Positions 1 to 7,085 of a stretch of DNA of 14,538 bases are shown piece after piece; the stretch's first letter is position 1; every line of letters begins with the position of its first letter. Origin of the DNA: Chitinophagaceae bacterium UBA4412 (GTDB lineage: Bacteria > Bacteroidota > Bacteroidia > Chitinophagales > Chitinophagaceae); the NCBI GenBank assembly GCA_002400445.1, contig DGQO01000273.1, positions 1 to 14,538 on the forward strand. Reading direction: 5' to 3'. Under the pieces are notes generated by a model that worked only from the letters and a program-made list of their open reading frames with translations, searched no databases and was not told the origin of the DNA. The translations under genes were made by a program, and so were the position numbers.

Positions 1-365
1 CGGCCGTTCCTGTAAAGGCGCAGCAAATTGACAGCATTTTTGTAAACCTGTATACAGATAGTCTGAAGAAAAATACCTACAATTATATCAATGTGGATGG
101 TATGCTGCACAATGGAAAATACCTGCCTCTTGATACTACTCAACTGCGTTTTTCCAGCAGCTATGGAAAATTTTATGGTAATAATTTATGGATTGAGAAT
201 AAAGATTATGCACAGCCCATTTTTATTACAATCACCTTAAGGAAAAATCCTGCAGTTACAAAACAAGTAACCCTGTATGTAAAACGCCAGGAAGATGGTA
301 TGCTTAAGACAGCAGATGAATTGCTGAATGAAATGCAAGGAAAGAAGAAACAAAAAAGATCTTAA
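1..365 (+). CDS. C-terminal part of an unrecognised protein (left-truncated)
   Basis: The reading frame with codons beginning at base 3 is open from the window edge to the TAA at 363-365, giving about 120 residues. It is read as the 3' end of a longer gene. The GTG at 93 could make a 90-residue ORF, but the frame continues upstream with normal protein-like composition, so I do not take it as the start. The segment is rich in Ser, Thr, Tyr and Asn, with alternating hydrophobic residues (for example FITITLR and VTLYVKR) that suggest a beta-sandwich or Ig-like domain. It ends in a lysine/arginine-rich tail (KKKQKRS). There are no cysteines and no membrane segment in the visible part. I do not recognise the family and assign no function. 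It converges on the transaldolase gene across a hairpin terminator. Confidence 0.7.
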   Translation, partial: AVPVKAQQIDSIFVNLYTDSLKKNTYNYINVDGMLHNGKYLPLDTTQLRFSSSYGKFYGNNLWIENKDYAQPIFITITLRKNPAVTKQVTLYVKRQEDGMLKTADELLNEMQGKKKQKRS

Positions 366-369
366 TATA

Positions 370-395
370 AAAATCCCCGCAGCAGCGGGGATTTT
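370..395. terminator. Bidirectional intrinsic terminator between convergent genes
   Basis: The arm at 370-380 (AAAATCCCCGC) is the exact reverse complement of the arm at 385-395, with a 4-base loop at 381-384. The stem is 11 bp, has a GC-rich core and A/T-rich ends, and lies between the two stop codons at 363-365 and 406-408. On the minus strand the hairpin ends in a T-rich stretch (TTTTTATATT). On the plus strand it ends in TTTT followed by CATTTATA. It should stop transcription from both sides. Confidence 0.85.
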
Positions 396-405
396 CATTT
401 ATACG

Positions 406-1059
406 TCAGGCGAATTTTTTGGCGTCTTCTAAAAACTGCGCCAGGCCAATGTCTGTGAGCGGGTGCTTAAGCAAACCGAGGATAGAAGACAGTGGGCAAG
501 TGCACACATCAGCACCTGCTTCAGCACATTTAATAATATGATTTGGATTGCGAATAGAAGCTGCCAAAATCTCCGTATCATATCCTTGTACAGAAAATAT
601 CTGCCTCATCTGATGGATCAGTTCCATACCATCCCACCCGCTATCATCAATGCGGCCAAGGAAGGGAGAAACATATGTAGCGCCTGCTTTTGCAGCCAGG
701 ATAGCCTGACCGGCAGAAAAGATCAATGTGCAATTGGTACGAATACCATTATCAGAAAACCATTTAATGGCTTTGATACCTTCTTTAATCATGGGCACCT
801 TTACCACAATATTTTTATGCAAAGCAGCCAGCACTTTCCCTTCTGCAATGATGCCATCAAAATCTGTTGAAATTACTTCTGCACTGATGTCGCCGTCTAC
901 GAGTTCACAAATCGTTTTATAGTGATTCATCACGGCTTCTTTGCCTTTAATACCTTCTTTTGCCATCAGGGATGGATTGGTGGTTACGCCGTCGAGAATT
1001 CCAAGGTCATTGGCCTCTTTAATTTGTGCAAGATTTGCAGTGTCGATAAAAAATTTCAT
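406..1059 (-). CDS. tal: Transaldolase, TalC/Fsa (MipB) subfamily
   Basis: This is a class I aldolase-family enzyme of about 217 residues, the usual length for the small TalC/Fsa group. It should transfer dihydroxyacetone units in the non-oxidative pentose phosphate pathway in the cytoplasm. From Met at 1059 the protein opens [10 protein letters not shown] (Asp6), followed by GVTTNPS (residues 24-30), the Schiff-base lysine K87 in [14 protein letters not shown] (111-119), and [11 protein letters not shown] and HPLTDIG further on. The residue matching Tyr131 of E. coli FsaA is Phe114, as in true transaldolases of the B. subtilis YwjH type, so transaldolase activity is more likely than fructose-6-phosphate aldolase. 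A longer frame reaches 1158, but those 33 residues do not resemble the family, and a TAnnTTTG box at 1101-1108 lies inside them, so 1059 is chosen. The gene lies downstream of ffs on the same strand. Confidence 0.95.
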   Translation of the reverse strand: MKFFIDTANLAQIKEANDLGILDGVTTNPSLMAKEGIKGKEAVMNHYKTICELVDGDISAEVISTDFDGIIAEGKVLAALHKNIVVKVPMIKEGIKAIKWFSDNGIRTNCTLIFSAGQAILAAKAGATYVSPFLGRIDDSGWDGMELIHQMRQIFSVQGYDTEILAASIRNPNHIIKCAEAGADVCTCPLSSILGLLKHPLTDIGLAQFLEDAKKFA

Positions 1060-1100
1060 AATGGAGTTTTGTGCCGCAGGGCATTGGTGAAAAATTGATG

Positions 1101-1108
1101 CAAATTTA
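1101..1108 (-). promoter_or_regulatory. Putative -7 promoter box for the transaldolase gene
   Basis: Read on the minus strand this is TAAATTTG, a full match to the Bacteroidota -7 consensus TAnnTTTG. It lies about 40 bases before the chosen ATG at 1059, which would leave a leader of roughly 35 bases. I see no clear -33 TTTG at normal spacing. It supports the shorter start for the transaldolase. Confidence 0.5.
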
Positions 1109-1159
1109 TTGCAATCCGGTGAAAAAGTTTGAAACAGCGCCCTTAGATGTATAAGCAAA

Positions 1160-1180
1160 GAGAAAGAAAAAAAGGCAAGT
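1160..1180 (-). terminator. Intrinsic terminator of the SRP RNA
   Basis: The closing 3' arm of the SRP RNA rod (1174-1180) is followed on the minus strand by seven Ts and then a pyrimidine-rich tract. The RNA's own closing stem therefore acts as the terminator hairpin, and transcription should mostly stop before the transaldolase gene. Confidence 0.7.
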
Positions 1181-1268
1181 TACTTACATCGCACCGCTCA
1201 ACCATCTACCCTTGCTACCTTCCGGTCCTGGGGGATTTCAACAGGAGCTGGTCGTATAAGACTTGCCG
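1172..1268 (-). ncRNA. ffs: Signal recognition particle RNA, small bacterial type (4.5S)
   Basis: On the minus strand the sequence holds the SRP RNA domain IV hallmark: CAGGACC (1224-1230), the GGAA tetraloop (1220-1223) and GGTAGCA (1213-1219). These form the Ffh-binding hairpin with its symmetric and asymmetric internal loops. The ends pair: GGCAAGT at the 5' side (minus strand of 1261-1267 with its neighbouring base) is complementary to ACTTGCC at 1174-1180, closing a rod of about 97 nucleotides, the usual size of 4.5S RNA. Right after the 3' arm the minus strand runs into seven Ts (1167-1173) and a TTTCTTTCTC tract, an intrinsic terminator. A TATATTTG box sits just upstream. The RNA pairs with Ffh to target membrane and secreted proteins to the Sec translocon. 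Exact ends are estimated from the pairing. Confidence 0.95.
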
Positions 1269-1272
1269 ACTG

Positions 1273-1280
1273 CAAATATA
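1273..1280 (-). promoter_or_regulatory. Putative -7 promoter box for the SRP RNA
   Basis: The minus strand reads TATATTTG here, a full match to TAnnTTTG. It lies only 6 to 12 bases before the 5' arm of the SRP RNA, the spacing expected for a -7 box and its transcription start. A TTG occurs about 24 bases further upstream, slightly far for a -33 element. Confidence 0.65.
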
Positions 1281-1320
1281 GGAGATTCTTTTTCATCGCC
1301 CGCACAAGCGAGAGAAAAAA

Positions 1321-2604
1321 TTAAAAACTAAAACCGGGTTTGTCTGTCCGGGAATCAAGTTGTGCAACACCTATCAATTGATGGCTGCGATCTGTAAAAG
1401 ATTTATAATACAACAGGATGGTATAACTGTTTTCTGTTTCCCAATAATTGCCTTCTAATTCTACGGCCTGTGCGGGGTTTGCCCGATCCTGCAAAACATA
1501 AGCATAGTTATAATACCCCTGCTTTAAAAAAGCAGTTCCTTCATACATCTGTGTTGATGCGTTGTATTTCATTGCCCACTGCTCTGTGCGGGCAAAGCCT
1601 GTAAAAGCAGCTTCCAGGAAAAGGTCTTGTTCCGGATAAGCAACGCCGCCTGGAGGTGCAAAGGAAAAATGTACCGTAGCATAATCGCCCTGCCAGAAAG
1701 GATTTATGCTCTCATAAGTTACAATATTATACATGCCGTTATAATCCGGGAAATACTGGTAGCGCTGCCCTCGCCTGTCCACATCGGGTTTCAAATAAAT
1801 CTCAGTAGAGCTATTCGAATATTTCGCATCTTCTACCCTGTCGCTCTGCAGGCGAAAGCTCCGCAGGTCGAGCCAGCGCCATTCTTTACCTCCTGGAAAT
1901 ATGCCAATATTTTCAGAATCATATTGCAGCACATTCCCTCTTACAAAAGTGGGTGCAATATCTTTCAAAGCATTATCCCATCGGTTATTCTGCAGGATCA
2001 CGGCCTTAATTTGCTGCGCAGCACTAAAGGTGTTTATGTCTTTTACGCTTGCTGTGAATTTTATCTTTTGGTGCGTACTGTATAATTGTGGTGTAAAGGG
2101 CTGCTTCACTTCGGCACTAATCGTAGCCTTTTGATCGAGCACATACATTCGCTTTGTAAATACGAGCTTAGAAGGATCACCGTCCAGGAAAACTTTTAAT
2201 AAATAATTGCCGGAGCGAATGGGCACTGCAGCATTTCTATCTGGAAGCAAGGCCTGGTAATGGGTGTAGCGGGTATAGGCAATAGAAGACTGGCGATATA
2301 AACTGATGCGATTTTGTGTGAAGCCTTTTATATAATCAAACGGGCTCACATTTACAGGCTGCCAGTCGTAATCGCAAAGCACATAACTGTAATAATAATT
2401 TTTTACACTGCCTTCCAAATCGTCAAAGCTGAGCATGATTTGCTCATCGCTGTTAAGGGTGTAAATGGGCAAGCCTTGCTGGTTTCCGTAACGATAAAGC
2501 TGAAGTGTTTTGATGTATGGCTTGTAAATCATTGCTTCCTGTGCCCTGGCCACAAACACAAAAGCGAAAGAAAAGATGAGCAGGCTTGCACGAAGAAAAG
2601 TCAT
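1321..2604 (-). CDS. Type IX secretion system Plug-family protein (DUF5103)
   Basis: This 427-residue protein has an N-terminal signal peptide (about residues 1-21, hydrophobic core and VARA before Gln22). The rest is a beta-rich, Tyr/Trp/Asn-rich exported protein. The opening after cleavage (YKPYIKTLQLYRYG), the YYYSYVLCDYDW segment, a middle GGKEWRWLDLRSFR segment and YQYFPDYNGMYNI match my memory of the DUF5103 family, now described as the T9SS plug protein. In Flavobacterium johnsoniae the Plug protein closes the periplasmic side of the SprA translocation channel when it is not engaged with substrate. The length fits the family. No other T9SS genes lie in the window, so its role rests on family resemblance. 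It is divergent from the permease gene at 2652, with 47 bases between them. Confidence 0.85.
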   Translation of the reverse strand: MTFLRASLLIFSFAFVFVARAQEAMIYKPYIKTLQLYRYGNQQGLPIYTLNSDEQIMLSFDDLEGSVKNYYYSYVLCDYDWQPVNVSPFDYIKGFTQNRISLYRQSSIAYTRYTHYQALLPDRNAAVPIRSGNYLLKVFLDGDPSKLVFTKRMYVLDQKATISAEVKQPFTPQLYSTHQKIKFTASVKDINTFSAAQQIKAVILQNNRWDNALKDIAPTFVRGNVLQYDSENIGIFPGGKEWRWLDLRSFRLQSDRVEDAKYSNSSTEIYLKPDVDRRGQRYQYFPDYNGMYNIVTYESINPFWQGDYATVHFSFAPPGGVAYPEQDLFLEAAFTGFARTEQWAMKYNASTQMYEGTAFLKQGYYNYAYVLQDRANPAQAVELEGNYWETENSYTILLYYKSFTDRSHQLIGVAQLDSRTDKPGFSF

Positions 2605-2621
2605 TTCCGTTGTTATTTAAT

Positions 2622-2629
2622 TACTTTTG
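2622..2629 (+). promoter_or_regulatory. Putative -7 promoter box for the permease gene
   Basis: TACTTTTG matches TAnnTTTG and lies 22 bases before the TTG start at 2652, which would give a leader of roughly 15 to 20 bases. No -33 TTTG is seen at normal spacing. The 47-base divergent gap must also serve the Plug gene on the other strand. There the overlapping minus-strand TATCTTTC (2629-2636) is a one-mismatch candidate. Confidence 0.4.
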
Positions 2630-2651
2630 AAAGATACCAAAAATTTGATGT

Positions 2652-3881
2652 TTGGATGTTTCGTTGTTCATAGCAAAACGCATTTCGGGTGTTAATAAAA
2701 ACACATTTAGCCGGTTCATCATTGGGCTGGCTATTGGCGCTACTACCCTGAGTGTAGCAGTAATGATTGTTGCACTGAGTTTTGTAAACGGTTTCCAGGA
2801 AGTGATCAGCAAAAAAGTATTTAGTTTTTGGGGGCATATCAGGGTTACACAGTCTTTTGATGAAAGTGGCAATAATGCGGAGGAAACCCCCATTTATGAA
2901 AACGATAGCATTACCCACTACCTGCAGAGCATACCCGAAGTGGAAAAGGTAGAACGCTATGCCACCAAGTCTGCCATTCTTAAATTTGAAACCGGTATTG
3001 AAAGTGTTTTACTCAAAGGCCTGGACAGAGATTTTGATTTCAAAAGGCTGGAGCGCTTCCTGGTAAACGGAAAATGGATCAGCTTCCCCGATAGCGGCTA
3101 TAGCAACCAGGTAAACCTGAGTACTTACACGGCTAATCAACTGCAACTTAAAACAGGTGATAGTCTTTTTGTATTTTTCTTTAGCGCCGATGGGAGCCGC
3201 CGGGCCAGGAAAATGGTAGTGTCTGGTTTATTCAATACCGGCATTGAAAAATTTGATCAGCATTTTGCAATAACAGATATCAATTTACTGCGCCGTATCA
3301 ATAACTGGGAACCAGATCAGATTGGCGGCTACGAGATTTATTTAAAAGATTATAACAAAGCAGACAGTATCAATAAACTCATGTATAAGCAACTGCCGCA
3401 AGGATGGTATAGCCTGAGTATGCGGGAGATTTATCCTGAAATTTTTGACTGGCTTGGATTACAGAGCCAATTGAAAAATATCTTACTCAGTATTATGATG
3501 ATTATTGCCGTAGTGAACCTGGTAACCTGTCTCATTATCCTGGTGCTGGAAAGAACCCGGATGACGGGTGTACTCAAAGCCCTGGGTGCTACAGACTGGA
3601 CGATTCAAAAAATATTCCTCTATCATACCACCCGCATTGCCATCATTGGTGTGGTAGCCGGCACTTTACTTGGCCTGGCTATTTGCTTTGTACAAAATCA
3701 AACCGGCTTTATTAAATTAGATGAAGAAGCTTACTACATGAGCCAGGCAGAAGCCAGCGTAGATTGGTTGCAGGTTTTGCTGGTAGATCTTGCTACACTG
3801 GCAGTATGTTTTGCCACCTTAATCATTCCCACATTATTGGTAAAAAAAGTGAACCCGGTAAAAGCTATTCAATTCAGGTAG
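2652..3881 (+). CDS. LolC/LolE-type ABC transporter permease (FtsX/MacB fold)
   Basis: This 409-residue inner-membrane protein has the LolC/E layout. A short cytoplasmic N-terminus (LFIAKRIS) is followed by TM1 at about 24-46 and a periplasmic MacB-type domain to about residue 270. Three C-terminal membrane helices follow (about 275-298, 325-350 and 375-398). After TM2 comes the coupling segment [15 protein letters not shown], typical of FtsX-domain permeases that contact an ATPase. The C-terminus [10 protein letters not shown] is also typical. The likely role is extracting lipoproteins from the inner membrane with a LolD ATPase, but no ATPase gene is adjacent. The start is TTG at 2652: a TGA in the same frame lies at 2646-2648 and the nearby ATG at 2648 is out of frame. 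The next in-frame Met would remove TM1. Confidence 0.92.
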   Translation: MDVSLFIAKRISGVNKNTFSRFIIGLAIGATTLSVAVMIVALSFVNGFQEVISKKVFSFWGHIRVTQSFDESGNNAEETPIYENDSITHYLQSIPEVEKVERYATKSAILKFETGIESVLLKGLDRDFDFKRLERFLVNGKWISFPDSGYSNQVNLSTYTANQLQLKTGDSLFVFFFSADGSRRARKMVVSGLFNTGIEKFDQHFAITDINLLRRINNWEPDQIGGYEIYLKDYNKADSINKLMYKQLPQGWYSLSMREIYPEIFDWLGLQSQLKNILLSIMMIIAVVNLVTCLIILVLERTRMTGVLKALGATDWTIQKIFLYHTTRIAIIGVVAGTLLGLAICFVQNQTGFIKLDEEAYYMSQAEASVDWLQVLLVDLATLAVCFATLIIPTLLVKKVNPVKAIQFR

Positions 3882-3890
3882 TTGATTTAC

Positions 3891-4634
3891 CTAAAATTTT
3901 AGGCTATACAAAATAATACCGGTGGCTACCGCAGCATTCAGGGATTCAGCTTCGCCCTGGCGTGGGATGGTGAGCTGAGCTTTACTTACTTCGAGCAAGG
4001 AGGACCGCACACCATGGCTTTCATTGCCAATGACAATAATTCCTTCCTGTAAATGCCCAAACTCTTGCAGCGGCGCCCCATGCAGCGTGGCGGCATACAA
4101 GGGCACGGTTTGCGCTTTTGCCCAGGCATCCACATCGCAGTAATGGATATGCATGCGGCCAAGACTGGCCATTGTGCTCTGCACCACTTTAGGATTATAC
4201 ATATCTGCACAATGTGCGGAGCAAAAAATATTTGTAATACCAAACCAGTCTGCAATGCGGATGATGGTACCAAGGTTTCCCGGGTCCTGTATATCATCAA
4301 GTAAAAGGGAAATTTTTTGGTGCAGGGTGCTGGACATACCGGCCTCTTTCTTTGCAAAGACCGCTAAAACCTGGTTTGCATGGGTAAGGCCAGAAATTTT
4401 TTCCAGTTCAAAATCTTTAATTTCTATGAGCTTTTCGCCCTGGTTTTGTAAAAAGGTCTCATCCTGCTGCAGCATCCATTCGGGAGTGGCGTAAATATTC
4501 TTACAGGCAAAATCTCCGGCTGCTAATAATTCAGGAACCAGCTTGGGGCCTTCGGCTATAAAACAGCCTTCAATATCCCTGAATTTTTTGTGCTGTAAAC
4601 TTTGAATATATTTGACCGTGGCTTTGCTTAACAT
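3891..4634 (-). CDS. TrmH/SpoU-family RNA 2'-O-methyltransferase
   Basis: This 247-residue cytoplasmic enzyme of the SPOUT class should methylate a ribose 2'-OH in rRNA or tRNA using S-adenosylmethionine. The N-terminal part (residues 1-100) is an L30e-like substrate-binding domain (FIAEGPKLVPELL). The trefoil-knot domain holds all three family motifs. Motif 1 is DDIQDPGNLGTIIRIADWFG (113-132), with Asn120 and the catalytic-type Arg126. Motif 2 is GIIVIGNESHGV (198-209). Motif 3 is LTIPRQGEAESLNAAVATG (221-239). The layout resembles RlmB-type and other 23S rRNA methyltransferases, but the target base cannot be read from sequence. Its stop lies 9 bases from the convergent permease stop, and its start is divergent from the tamL-like gene with 12 bases between. 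Confidence 0.93.
   Translation of the reverse strand: MLSKATVKYIQSLQHKKFRDIEGCFIAEGPKLVPELLAAGDFACKNIYATPEWMLQQDETFLQNQGEKLIEIKDFELEKISGLTHANQVLAVFAKKEAGMSSTLHQKISLLLDDIQDPGNLGTIIRIADWFGITNIFCSAHCADMYNPKVVQSTMASLGRMHIHYCDVDAWAKAQTVPLYAATLHGAPLQEFGHLQEGIIVIGNESHGVRSSLLEVSKAQLTIPRQGEAESLNAAVATGIILYSLKF
4607..4614 (+). promoter_or_regulatory. Putative -7 promoter box for the tamL-like gene, inside the methyltransferase gene
   Basis: TATATTTG is a full TAnnTTTG match 32 bases before the ATG at 4647. A TTTG at 4587-4590 lies 16 bases upstream, a slightly short -33 spacing. The box falls within the first codons of the divergent methyltransferase gene, as the 12-base gap leaves no other room. Confidence 0.55.
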
Positions 4635-4646
4635 AGCTGAATTTTT

Positions 4647-7085
4647 ATGCGCCTTACTTTCCCCCGTGCTTTATTGTCTATAAAAACGCCTGGATCCCTG
4701 CTGCTTTGCGTTGTGTTTTTATATGCCTGCAATACTACAAGAAAAACACCTTACCTCGTAAAAAACAGTTTTGAAATTTTAGGTGGTTCCTTTACCAAAC
4801 TGGAAAAAAGCGCTTTAAAAGATCGTTTTGCAGATCAGCTCGATGATAGTTCGCAGGTAGAATACCGAAGTGTATTTTTTATTTCCACGCCCAAAAAGCC
4901 ACCCTTTTACGATACTGCATTTTCGCATCTTTCGGCCAATAATATCAAAGCTTCCATGGTGCATTTGGGATACTATAATTCCGAAGTAAATTTTAAAGCA
5001 GATACAAGCTCGGATGGCAAAAAAGTTTCTGTGCATTACACGGTGGCGGTAGGCAAACCCCTGCTTATCGACACTTTTAGCTACCGCTTGAATAAGCCGG
5101 AATTGCAGCAACTGGCTTTGAAATTTAAAGAAGATGCCATCCTTAAAAAATTCAACCCGGTAACGAAGGCGGCCATCGTGGGCGAAATTGCCCGGCAGGT
5201 AGATACGCTGCGGAATAATGGGTACTATAAAATAACGGCTGCAGAATTCAGGATGCGGGGCGATACTACTATCGAAGCATTAACCAATGTTTCAGACGAT
5301 CCCTTTGCTCAATTGGAACTTTTAGCTGAAGCTGAAAAAAGGAAAGACTCCCCTACCGTAAAGCTGGCGCTCACCCTGGTAAAACCTGAAGACACTACAA
5401 AACTGGACAAATATTTTATCAACCAGATCTATGTTTTACAGGACTATATTCCCGGAGATAATATAGATGATACTGTAAATATTCATCAAAGTCGGATCCG
5501 GAATGTTATCTTAAGATACCATAAGCCGATATTTAAAAATAGCTTTCTTGCCCGCATGATTACATTCAGATCCGGTAAAGTGTATAGCCAGGCAGATTAT
5601 AATAAAACGCTGTATAATATTTCTAAGGCCAGTGTGTGGCAAACCGCCAATATCCTGATCAACGAAGTAAAAGACAGCTCAAAAGTGAACCTCGTAATCG
5701 AAATGGTACCCGTTAAAAAATATGGTTTTGAGGCAGCGCTTGAAGCCAGCTATTCTGCCACCAGCAATACGAGCGCAATCCTGGGTGGAAACCTTATCGG
5801 ATTTTCCGGTAATCTTTCCCTTACGAACAGGAACATTGCAAAAGAAGCCATCCGGATGTCTCATAACCTCAGGGCAGGTATTGAATTAAATAACAATGCG
5901 AGGGCAGCCAACTCCGGCTTAATTAATTCTACAGAATTGAGTTATGTAAATACGGTAACTATTCCCAGGAACATTCCTTTCATACCCAATTTTTTTAAGA
6001 CGGATCAGGGTCGTACCCGAGCAAGGGTAAGGCCGGGAGAATCCTTTGTTACTGCGGGAGTCTCTTACAATCGTCGCTTTGCTTTATTTGATTTGCAAAC
6101 TTTTAATATTGGCCTGGGTAAATCGTGGCCGGATAAACGAAACACCGCTACCCATACCGTTACCTACGTTTATAAACCACTCACGCTTCAATACAGTTAT
6201 CTGAATCAAACAGATAGTTTTAAAAATATCCTTGCAGATAACCAGTTCTTAAGATACTCTTACAACACCGCTTTTATTGTGGGAATGAGTGGAAGTGTAG
6301 CCTATGTGTACAGGAATCCAAAACACCTCAAGAGTGTTTCAAAAGAAAGAAGTATAATTATTAACGGTGAGGAAAGTGGCCTTACCTGGGGACTTTTGCC
6401 CATTGCAAAAACCGACAAAAAGCGCTTTTTAAAAATTGATGCAGAATATAAATACAATGTAACTTTTAAAAAGACAGCGCTTGCGTTCCGTGCATTTGCC
6501 GGGGTAGGTATGCCCCTATTTAAAGATAACGCACTGCCCTTCTTTAAGCAGTATTATGGCGGTGGTAGCTATAGTATGCGGGGCTGGCCCGTTCGGGGTA
6601 TCGGCCGCGGCGGTCAGCCACTTACGCCGTATAGTCAAAATGTATTTAACGACCGTACAGGCGACATCCAGATTGAGCTGAACGGAGAATACCGGTATGA
6701 CATTGCAACGCTTATCCCGAACCTGCTCACCTTGCGGGGAGCGGTATTTGTAGACGTGGGAAATGTTTGGAACATGAAGAATACTAAAACAGATGGCAGT
6801 ATCGATAGTGCACAATTTAAATTTAAAACATTGTATCAGCAGCTTGGTTTATCTGCCGGAACTGGCTTCAGGCTTGACTTTAATTATGTAATCCTCCGAT
6901 TTGACTTTGGCTTCAGATTCAAACGGCCAGAGCTAAGCTATTACGGTAATGATGGCTGGAAACTTCCCCCCATTGGCTTGGACGATGTATTTAAAAAGAT
7001 TTTTACCCGTGGCAAAAACGATGAGTTCAGGAAGTGGCGTTATGAAAATTTCAATTTCACGATCGGCATAGGATACCCGTTATAA
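4647..7085 (+). CDS. tamL: BamA/TamA-family outer-membrane lipoprotein (TamL type)
   Basis: This 812-residue protein carries a lipoprotein signal: a hydrophobic stretch ends in LYAC with Cys28, so it should be lipidated, unlike BamA or TamA of Proteobacteria. Residues from about 30 to 430 fit POTRA-type periplasmic repeats (IKASMVHLGYYNSEV, VDTLRNNGYYKITAAEF). The C-terminal half fits an Omp85 16-strand barrel. It includes the loop-6 motif MRGWPVRGIG (644-653, with the conserved Arg645) and the final barrel strand NFTIGIGYPL ending at the C-terminus. TamL is the known Bacteroidota lipid-modified TamA variant, thought to help insert outer-membrane proteins together with TamB. No tamB-like gene is visible in the window. 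The assignment to TamL rather than another BamA paralogue rests on the lipobox and general layout. Confidence 0.9.
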   Translation: MRLTFPRALLSIKTPGSLLLCVVFLYACNTTRKTPYLVKNSFEILGGSFTKLEKSALKDRFADQLDDSSQVEYRSVFFISTPKKPPFYDTAFSHLSANNIKASMVHLGYYNSEVNFKADTSSDGKKVSVHYTVAVGKPLLIDTFSYRLNKPELQQLALKFKEDAILKKFNPVTKAAIVGEIARQVDTLRNNGYYKITAAEFRMRGDTTIEALTNVSDDPFAQLELLAEAEKRKDSPTVKLALTLVKPEDTTKLDKYFINQIYVLQDYIPGDNIDDTVNIHQSRIRNVILRYHKPIFKNSFLARMITFRSGKVYSQADYNKTLYNISKASVWQTANILINEVKDSSKVNLVIEMVPVKKYGFEAALEASYSATSNTSAILGGNLIGFSGNLSLTNRNIAKEAIRMSHNLRAGIELNNNARAANSGLINSTELSYVNTVTIPRNIPFIPNFFKTDQGRTRARVRPGESFVTAGVSYNRRFALFDLQTFNIGLGKSWPDKRNTATHTVTYVYKPLTLQYSYLNQTDSFKNILADNQFLRYSYNTAFIVGMSGSVAYVYRNPKHLKSVSKERSIIINGEESGLTWGLLPIAKTDKKRFLKIDAEYKYNVTFKKTALAFRAFAGVGMPLFKDNALPFFKQYYGGGSYSMRGWPVRGIGRGGQPLTPYSQNVFNDRTGDIQIELNGEYRYDIATLIPNLLTLRGAVFVDVGNVWNMKNTKTDGSIDSAQFKFKTLYQQLGLSAGTGFRLDFNYVILRFDFGFRFKRPELSYYGNDGWKLPPIGLDDVFKKIFTRGKNDEFRKWRYENFNFTIGIGYPL

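Noticed and set aside
93..365. A complete 90-residue gene starting at GTG 93
   Set aside because: The frame is open to the window edge with protein-like composition, so this is more likely the end of a longer gene.
463..870. Plus-strand ORF opposite the transaldolase
   Set aside because: It is a shadow of a well-recognised gene on the other strand, with no family features and no promoter.
1060..1158. N-terminal extension of the transaldolase frame to 1158
   Set aside because: The 33 extra residues do not resemble the family, and a TAnnTTTG promoter box lies inside them; the family start MKFFIDTAN is at 1059.
1297..1312. Short CGC-ACAA-GCG hairpin after the Plug gene as a terminator
   Set aside because: The stem is only about 3 to 4 bp and is not followed by a T tract on the minus strand.
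2613..2918. Two overlapping minus-strand ORFs across the permease start
   Set aside because: They lie opposite the permease N-terminus, overlap each other, and show no recognisable features.
3890..3903. 14-base palindrome CCTAAAATTTTAGG as a terminator between convergent genes
   Set aside because: The stem is nearly all A/T with no room for a stable loop and no T tract, and it overlaps the methyltransferase stop; at most a weak hairpin.
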